This document shows positions 6,029 through 11,452 of a stretch of DNA of 11,452 bases, one piece after another. The stretch spans positions 1 through 11,452 of the forward strand of contig CAKSPW010000068.1 in assembly GCA_934486495.1 (NCBI GenBank). The letters are read 5' to 3'. This stretch comes from an uncultured Clostridia bacterium (GTDB lineage: Bacteria; Bacillota; Clostridia; UBA1381). The position numbers and the translations under genes are program-made. The stretch's first letter is position 1. Every line of letters starts with the position of its first letter. The notes under the pieces were generated by a model. It was not told where the DNA came from. It saw only the letters and a list, made by a program, of their open reading frames with translations, and did no database searches.

Positions 6029-8826
6029 GGAAAATAACAGCCTTATGCCTTTTGATTTCGGCATTGCTTATGAATATCACCGCCTTTTCCGCACAGAGCG
6101 GCAATGAGCTGACGGCGGCTGAGAAATTTATGACAGGCTCCGGTATTTTTGATATGGATTACGAGCCGGACAGACTTATTACAAGAGCGGAGTTTGCAGC
6201 CGTTTTTGCAAATGCACTCGGTATAACAAATTCCGAAAAAGAGAAAAACGATAAATGGCAGTCGCTTGTATCGGGCGAGGACACAACGACCGTTTCAAAA
6301 ACGGCGGAGGGCGGAATTTTTGAAGATGTTGACCTTTCTCATCCGTATTACTATGAAATAAAGGCTGTGAAAGACTGCGGAGTTATGAGAGGTATCTCCG
6401 ACAATCTCTTTGCACCGGAGCACAGCATAACGCTTAAGGAAGCGCAAAAGGTTATTGTTTCGCTTATGGGTTATTCTGTTTATGCGGAAAATAAGGGCGG
6501 CTATCCGTTGGGGTATACGTCGTGTGCGGAGGAGCTTGGCTTGTCAAAGGGTATATCGCACTCGGCAAATGACGCTGTAAGTCAAAGAGATGTGATTAAT
6601 CTTATTTACAATGCGCTCGATGTTCAATTGCTCGAATATGATGATTTGTCAAGCGGAAAAATCACAAAAAGCGACAAAACGTTTATGAACGGTGTGCTTA
6701 AAATCGGCAAGCAAAAAGGTATTATGACCGATAACGGCTATACTGCGATACGCGGAGAATCGGCTGTTGCCTGCGGATTTGTCACGGTCGGCGGAGTTTC
6801 GGCAAGACTTTCGGAAAAGCAAAGCGACAAGACCGACTATATCGGCCGTGAGGTTTATATGTATTACAAAACGGACGATGACGAAAACACGGCAATTTAT
6901 ATAGAGCAGACCAATTCATGCACCGTCAATACGTTCGATATTGAAGATTTTGAATCTATCGGTAACGGATATATATCTTACAGCGCAAACGGAAAAAAGG
7001 TTACAAAGCGTCTTGACAAAAATGCCGAGGTTATTGTAAACAACGAATACCAAAAATCATACGACAGCTCAACCTTTGATTTTACCGACGGATATGCAGA
7101 CGTCATTTTAAACGGCGGAGTTTGCACAGCAATTGTCGTATACAAATTCGAGTTTGCGATTGTATCGGGTATTGACGCTGACGGTAAATGCATTTATACA
7201 AAGGCTTCGGGCGAAAAATACGATTTGTCGGGGAACGGAATAAGCGAGGACGCAATTGTAATTTCCGATGAAGTAAGCGGCAGAATTTCTTTTGACGATA
7301 TTAAAACGGGCGATATTCTGAACGTAAGAAAATCAAGAGGCTTTATCGGGATTGAAAGAGGCGGCAAAAAAATCGACTCATTCTCCGTTACCTCGATTTC
7401 GTCCGATGACGGTAAAACGATTATAAGCGGAAACGGTGAGGAGTATGAAACATCAAAGGCTGTAACGGGGTATAAGGGTCTTGATACTCTCAGAACAGGA
7501 CAGTCATACAAGCTTTTTATCAACGCATTCGGCAGGGTATTTTGGTATGAAAGCGCCGATAATACGATAGGCGAGGATAAGGTTGGAATATTCTGCGATA
7601 TTAAATACGATGATGAGGAAGCAGAGGGCAAGCAGTATTCGGTTAAGCTGTATACGGGTGAGAAAAGCTTTTTAAGACTTTATTCGGACGATAAAATACT
7701 TATAAACGGAAGTAAGTTTAAGTTTGAAAATGCAGTAAGTATTTACTCGGGCAGAAAGGGTGATGCTGTTCTTTACTCGATAGATGATTTCGGGAAGCTT
7801 ACAAAGCTCGTTTTCGCAAGTCGGACAGGTGAGGACAGCGGACTCGGCTGGTATAAAATTGCCGATAAGAACAAGTACCGCTACGAATCCGACCAACCGT
7901 CTTTTTCAACCGTTTTTTATGTTAACTCAAGCACAAAGAAGTTTACCGTGCCGTCTGATAACGAATATAAAAACGATATAAAAAGCTATTCCTTCAACAG
8001 CACGCACTTTACAAGCAAGGATTACACCGTTGAGGCATATTCGGCTGACAAGGACGCTGTAAATGCCGATGTTGTCGTAGTATACGAGAATAAAAGCAGT
8101 ACTGACAAAACGTATTATATCGAGCAGTCAAGAGCGTTTTTGGTTGAAAGCATTTCGGAGATTGTAAACGAGGACGGCGAAAACGTTACAAAATTCTCGG
8201 GATACGAATTTAACCTTTCGGAAAACGTCAAAAAGGCGGAGTATGCCGTGTGTTCAGACGCCGTTATGGTAAACTCTCAAACGAATGCAAAAGAGGTAAG
8301 TCAAACCGATTCATTTGAAATTACCGGTCCGAAAAAGTATTCCGATATAACGGCAGGCGATATTGTTTACTTCTCACTGAACCATGACAATGAAATTGAG
8401 GCTTTGCGCATGGCGTATGATTTCAGCGAAAAGCGTCCGTTTAATGCAAATTGTCATACTACGGCGGATTTCTACGATTCCGATTATGCCGGCGGTTACT
8501 TAAACTGCGACAATACAACGTGGTCGGGTAAGATTATTTCAAAAAGCGGTACAGGCGTTAAGATTGCAACAAATTACAAACCGCAAAGCATTAATTTTGC
8601 CGATTACAAGGACGTTGAAAAGAATGTAAAATCGGTTATAATAAGGAATACGGGAAGTATTTTGATTGTTGAGGGCAGCGGCAATAAGCTGACTGTTAAA
8701 TCGGCGTCGGTTGAGGATTTGAGGACATATAAGGATACGGGCAGTGAGGACTTTTCCGATAATGCCGTATTCCTTGCATACAGAAGGTCGCTCAATTACG
8801 GCAGTATTATTTACAGAGAAAACTAA
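6025..8826 (+). CDS. Secreted SLH-domain S-layer-like protein with large unassigned beta-rich region
   Basis: A 933-residue exported protein. The ATG overlaps the previous stop as ATGA, with AAAGGAG (6008-6014) 10 nt upstream, implying translational coupling. A signal peptide occupies residues 1-23 (MRKITALCLL start, cleavage after FSA). SLH domains are N-terminal: a short one at about 31-66 with core LITRAEFAAVF, a good one at 99-149 (FEDVDLSHPYYYEIKAV start), and a third, diverged one at about 156-200 ending in RDVINLIYNALD. The segment GKQKGIMTDNGYTAI (228-242) begins the C-terminal portion, as in a group of clostridial SLH proteins where similar wording follows the SLH block; that is recognition from memory. 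Residues 243-933 are rich in beta-strand patterns, Asp, Lys, Ser and Tyr and have no enzyme motif I can name. The protein could be a structural surface layer component or a scaffold for its operon partners. Confidence 0.93.
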   Translation: MRKITALCLLISALLMNITAFSAQSGNELTAAEKFMTGSGIFDMDYEPDRLITRAEFAAVFANALGITNSEKEKNDKWQSLVSGEDTTTVSKTAEGGIFEDVDLSHPYYYEIKAVKDCGVMRGISDNLFAPEHSITLKEAQKVIVSLMGYSVYAENKGGYPLGYTSCAEELGLSKGISHSANDAVSQRDVINLIYNALDVQLLEYDDLSSGKITKSDKTFMNGVLKIGKQKGIMTDNGYTAIRGESAVACGFVTVGGVSARLSEKQSDKTDYIGREVYMYYKTDDDENTAIYIEQTNSCTVNTFDIEDFESIGNGYISYSANGKKVTKRLDKNAEVIVNNEYQKSYDSSTFDFTDGYADVILNGGVCTAIVVYKFEFAIVSGIDADGKCIYTKASGEKYDLSGNGISEDAIVISDEVSGRISFDDIKTGDILNVRKSRGFIGIERGGKKIDSFSVTSISSDDGKTIISGNGEEYETSKAVTGYKGLDTLRTGQSYKLFINAFGRVFWYESADNTIGEDKVGIFCDIKYDDEEAEGKQYSVKLYTGEKSFLRLYSDDKILINGSKFKFENAVSIYSGRKGDAVLYSIDDFGKLTKLVFASRTGEDSGLGWYKIADKNKYRYESDQPSFSTVFYVNSSTKKFTVPSDNEYKNDIKSYSFNSTHFTSKDYTVEAYSADKDAVNADVVVVYENKSSTDKTYYIEQSRAFLVESISEIVNEDGENVTKFSGYEFNLSENVKKAEYAVCSDAVMVNSQTNAKEVSQTDSFEITGPKKYSDITAGDIVYFSLNHDNEIEALRMAYDFSEKRPFNANCHTTADFYDSDYAGGYLNCDNTTWSGKIISKSGTGVKIATNYKPQSINFADYKDVEKNVKSVIIRNTGSILIVEGSGNKLTVKSASVEDLRTYKDTGSEDFSDNAVFLAYRRSLNYGSIIYREN

Positions 8827-8844
8827 CGGCATTGTTTTGGATTT

Positions 8845-8852
8845 GAGGTGAT
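8845..8852 (+). promoter_or_regulatory. Very strong ribosome binding site before an AUA start
   Basis: GAGGTGAT matches eight consecutive bases of the anti-Shine-Dalgarno complement AGGAGGTGAT. It ends 5 nt before the ATA at 8858, the spacing expected for initiation there. The TGA inside it (8849-8851) is an in-frame stop for the downstream gene, so translation cannot begin further upstream. Confidence 0.75.
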
Positions 8853-8857
8853 TTACC

Positions 8858-11452
8858 ATAAAAGCATTTAACAGATTTATATCGGCTCTTGTTTTGGTAT
8901 GTATGTGTGTTCAGGGAACATCATTGGCAGCGCCGGAAGATAAGACGGAGTATATTTACGTTTCGCCCGACGGCTCGGATACGTCGGACGGCTCTGTCGG
9001 CTCTCCGCTTGCAACGCTTGACGGAGCAAGAAAAAAGGTAAGGAGCATTAACAAAAAAAATACGAAAATCGAGGTTGTTTTTCGAGGCGGAGATTACAGA
9101 TTTACATCTCCCGTAAGCTTTACAAGCGAGGACTCCGGTATATCGGAAAGTGTTGTATACCGTGCATATGACGGTGAGGAGCCTGTATTTAAAGGGTCGG
9201 TAAAGCTTGACAATCCCAAATTTTCAAAAGTCACCGATAAGCGAACGCTGAAAAGAATCAAAGACAGCGTTAAGGATAAAATTGCAGAGATTGACCTTTC
9301 GGGCAAAATATCGCAAAACGATATAAGAAAGAACACCGATATTGAGCCTACGCTTGACTGTTTCCGCGGCGGTGAGCCGAATGCGCTTTTTATTGACGGT
9401 AAGGAGCAAAGACGCGGCGAGTGGCCGAACGGTGACGGAAACTATACACGCTGGCTTACAAGCACGGACGGCAGAACCATAACATACGAGGGCACAAATC
9501 CGATTTATTGGACAGAAGCGACGGATTGGTGGGTAGGCGGCTATCACGATTGGGACTGGCGCTATTCGAGAATGTCGGGAGAAAGCGTTGACCCGGTGAA
9601 CAAGACGATAACGGTTACAAATAAAAACGATAATTTTAAATTCACAAGCTATCAGTCAAGACGATGGAAGGCGTTTAATCTTCTTGAGGAGATTGATGTG
9701 CCGGGCGAGTACTATATTGACAGAAGCAAAATGAAGCTTTATATTTACCCGCCGTATTCGCTTTCGGAGTCGGAGCTTGAAATTTCGCTTGCCGGCAGTT
9801 CGTTTATGAATATAACGGGTGCTGAAAACATAACGTTTAGCGGAATAACGTTCAGCGAGTGCTGTGCGGACGCAATTAAAATGCAGGATGTGAAAAATAT
9901 TGATTTTCTAAGCTGTACATTTAAAAATCTCGGCGCAAAGGCTATATCCTCAACAGGCTCGAAAAAGGCGCAAACCGATGCGGATTATTGGCAAAATCAG
10001 CGGATTGACGGCTCGTATAACTGCGATATATCGGGCTGTACGTTTTACAATATCGGTGCGGAGGCGCTCGACCTCTCAGGCGGTAATCTCGATACTCTGA
10101 CACCGTCCGGGAACGTTATCGAAAACAATATTTTCTATCTGTGTGCAAGAGCGAATAAGGCGGCAAACGCTGTTTTCCTCGGCGGCTGCGGATTTAAGTT
10201 TATACATAACAATATGTCACGTATTGCGTTTCAGGGGTTGCTGTACCGAGGAAACGATATGGAGATAATGTATAACGAAATGCACGACTGTATTCAGGAA
10301 ACGGACGATTGCGGAATTATTTATGCAGGCAGAAATGCAATTACGCAGGGAAATGTTATTGCGTACAACTATCTGCACGATTCGTATTCCACCGAAGCGC
10401 TGACGTTCGGTCACCAATGCGCCATTTATTGGGACGACCGCCTTTGCGGACAGTCGGCATACAATAATATAATAAAGGACGTAAACAAAAACATATATAC
10501 AAACGGTGTTGACGATATGTATTGCGACAACTTGTCGATTAATGTCAAAACAGGCGACATGGACATCAAAAACGGCGGTGCGGCGAGAAACAGCACCGAT
10601 GAAACATCGCCGGGATTCGGAAGCATTATCGCAAACCCCGAAATCTACTTTGCAAAATATAAAAATCTGAAAGAAATGTTTTCAATGATGGACAAAAGTA
10701 CAACGGACCCGGCTTTGGCAAAATTCAGCATTGTCACGGGTAACCTTGCCGTAAATTCCGCAGAAAACATTGTAGGTTCAAACACAAAGGAGTACGGCGT
10801 TTACAAAAATAATGAGCAAATGGAAAAATGCGACGATTTTGTCGATGCCGAAAATCAGGATTACCGCCTCAAAAGCGGTTCGCCGACGGCTAAAAAAATG
10901 CCGAAGCTGCTTGACGATACGTTCGATATTGAGCAAATAGGACTTCAGACGGATTTGGTTTTGTCGGAGCAAACTTCTCCGTTTCGTCAGCTTTATCCGC
11001 AGAACGGGCAAAGTGCGGTATCCGTAAACAATCTTGAGTTTGTGTGGGAGGACGCATTCGGAGCGAGTAAGTATCATCTTAAAATAGCAACGGACAGACA
11101 GATGAAAAATGTTGTCTATGATGAGATTGTTCCGTACAGCGTTAAAAAGGTTGACGGTCTTGAAAAAAACCGTACGTATTATTGGAGTGTATCGGCTGTA
11201 AACCGCTCACGTGAGCTCGGCTCGGAGTGGGTAAGCACAAGCCCCGTATTTTCATTTACGACAGGCATTTACGAAAAGCTGAACACCGACTATTACAATA
11301 ACGTTGTAAGCGCCGCAAAACAAAGGTCCGAAGAAATTACCGAGGGCGACAAGCCGGGCGAATTCAAGGTCGGCACAAAAAATACGCTGCTGGGCATGAT
11401 TGAAAATGCGGACGCAATTAAAAAGCTGCGTTTCGGAACTATCCCTCAAAAT
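8858..11452 (+). CDS. Secreted right-handed beta-helix protein with FN3-like domain (3' end outside window), AUA start
   Basis: The frame is open from the TGA at 8849-8851 to the window end, giving at least 865 residues. From ATA at 8858 the product starts with Lys and Arg followed by a hydrophobic core and TSLA, a complete signal peptide cut near Ala24; TTG at 8894 or ATG at 8903 would lose the basic part and most of the core. Mature protein: YIYVSPDGSDTSDGS (32-46), the usual opening of secreted parallel beta-helix proteins; a second segment with LFIDGKEQRRGEWPNGDGN (177-195); beta-helix coils from about 315 to 560, including NEMHDCIQETDDCGIIYAGR (473-492) and AIYWDDRLCG (522-531); and an FN3-like domain at about 708-803. 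This layout resembles uncharacterised beta-helix glycoside hydrolases, with GH141-like proteins the nearest I recall, so a polysaccharide-cleaving role is likely but unproven. Candidate acidic residues are E481, D483, D484, D526 and D527. Fourteen Cys in the mature part are unusual. It lies 31 nt after the preceding gene, in the same operon. Confidence 0.88.
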   Translation, partial: MKAFNRFISALVLVCMCVQGTSLAAPEDKTEYIYVSPDGSDTSDGSVGSPLATLDGARKKVRSINKKNTKIEVVFRGGDYRFTSPVSFTSEDSGISESVVYRAYDGEEPVFKGSVKLDNPKFSKVTDKRTLKRIKDSVKDKIAEIDLSGKISQNDIRKNTDIEPTLDCFRGGEPNALFIDGKEQRRGEWPNGDGNYTRWLTSTDGRTITYEGTNPIYWTEATDWWVGGYHDWDWRYSRMSGESVDPVNKTITVTNKNDNFKFTSYQSRRWKAFNLLEEIDVPGEYYIDRSKMKLYIYPPYSLSESELEISLAGSSFMNITGAENITFSGITFSECCADAIKMQDVKNIDFLSCTFKNLGAKAISSTGSKKAQTDADYWQNQRIDGSYNCDISGCTFYNIGAEALDLSGGNLDTLTPSGNVIENNIFYLCARANKAANAVFLGGCGFKFIHNNMSRIAFQGLLYRGNDMEIMYNEMHDCIQETDDCGIIYAGRNAITQGNVIAYNYLHDSYSTEALTFGHQCAIYWDDRLCGQSAYNNIIKDVNKNIYTNGVDDMYCDNLSINVKTGDMDIKNGGAARNSTDETSPGFGSIIANPEIYFAKYKNLKEMFSMMDKSTTDPALAKFSIVTGNLAVNSAENIVGSNTKEYGVYKNNEQMEKCDDFVDAENQDYRLKSGSPTAKKMPKLLDDTFDIEQIGLQTDLVLSEQTSPFRQLYPQNGQSAVSVNNLEFVWEDAFGASKYHLKIATDRQMKNVVYDEIVPYSVKKVDGLEKNRTYYWSVSAVNRSRELGSEWVSTSPVFSFTTGIYEKLNTDYYNNVVSAAKQRSEEITEGDKPGEFKVGTKNTLLGMIENADAIKKLRFGTIPQN

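Noticed and set aside
5008..6104. Minus-strand open frames across the SLH region and the start of the second surface gene
   Set aside because: They are antisense reflections of well-supported coding sequence, with Ser/Leu/Cys/Arg-rich composition and no ribosome sites.
9053..9060. Run of eight A in the beta-helix gene as a programmed slippage site
   Set aside because: The zero frame continues intact, other frames close quickly, and no stimulating structure is apparent; it simply encodes Lys-Lys-Asn.
8903..11452. ATG at 8903 as the true start of the beta-helix gene
   Set aside because: It has no ribosome site at the right distance and leaves only a stub of the signal peptide; the strong GAGGTGAT points to the ATA at 8858.

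Overview
The window looks like the chromosome of an anaerobic, probably gut-dwelling member of the Clostridia. It is moderately AT-rich, has strong GGAGG or GAGGTGAT ribosome binding sites, encodes a bacterial class II lysyl-tRNA synthetase, and carries long secreted proteins with S-layer homology (SLH) domains. The pairing of SLH surface proteins with a polysaccharide-active type of beta-helix protein recalls pectin-degrading gut Clostridia such as Monoglobus. That affiliation is an inference, and no marker here fixes the species.

Layout. Positions 1-277 (minus) hold the N-terminal 92 codons of a small protein of a type I associate with integrative elements of Firmicutes. A spacer follows with two hairpins and three phased copies of a TTGGTGTA-like repeat. 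The gene lysS (575-2065, minus) comes next with its own promoter. A roughly 530-bp divergent spacer then carries two terminator-like hairpins with no visible gene and a second, very similar promoter (TTGTAA, 17 bp, TATAAT) firing rightward.

From 2597 to the window end lies a rightward cluster of three long secreted proteins with tight spacing (ATGA overlap, then a 31-nt gap), read here as one operon. Gene A (1143 aa) has a signal peptide, two tandem copies of an unrecognised 292-residue module, an Ig-like domain, a helical region, a Gly/Ser linker and three C-terminal SLH domains. Gene B (933 aa) has a signal peptide, N-terminal SLH domains and a long beta-rich region of unknown function. Gene C (at least 865 aa, running off the window) has a signal peptide, a right-handed parallel beta-helix resembling carbohydrate-active enzymes and a fibronectin type III-like domain. 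It appears to start at an AUA codon behind a very strong ribosome binding site.

The working model is that A and B are displayed on the cell wall through SLH domains, while C is a secreted or surface enzyme or binding protein acting on a complex polysaccharide. No defence system, CRISPR array, tRNA or rRNA was seen. The least explained parts are the duplicated module of gene A, the C-terminal region of gene B, the AUA start of gene C, and a possible mobile-element boundary beside lysS.
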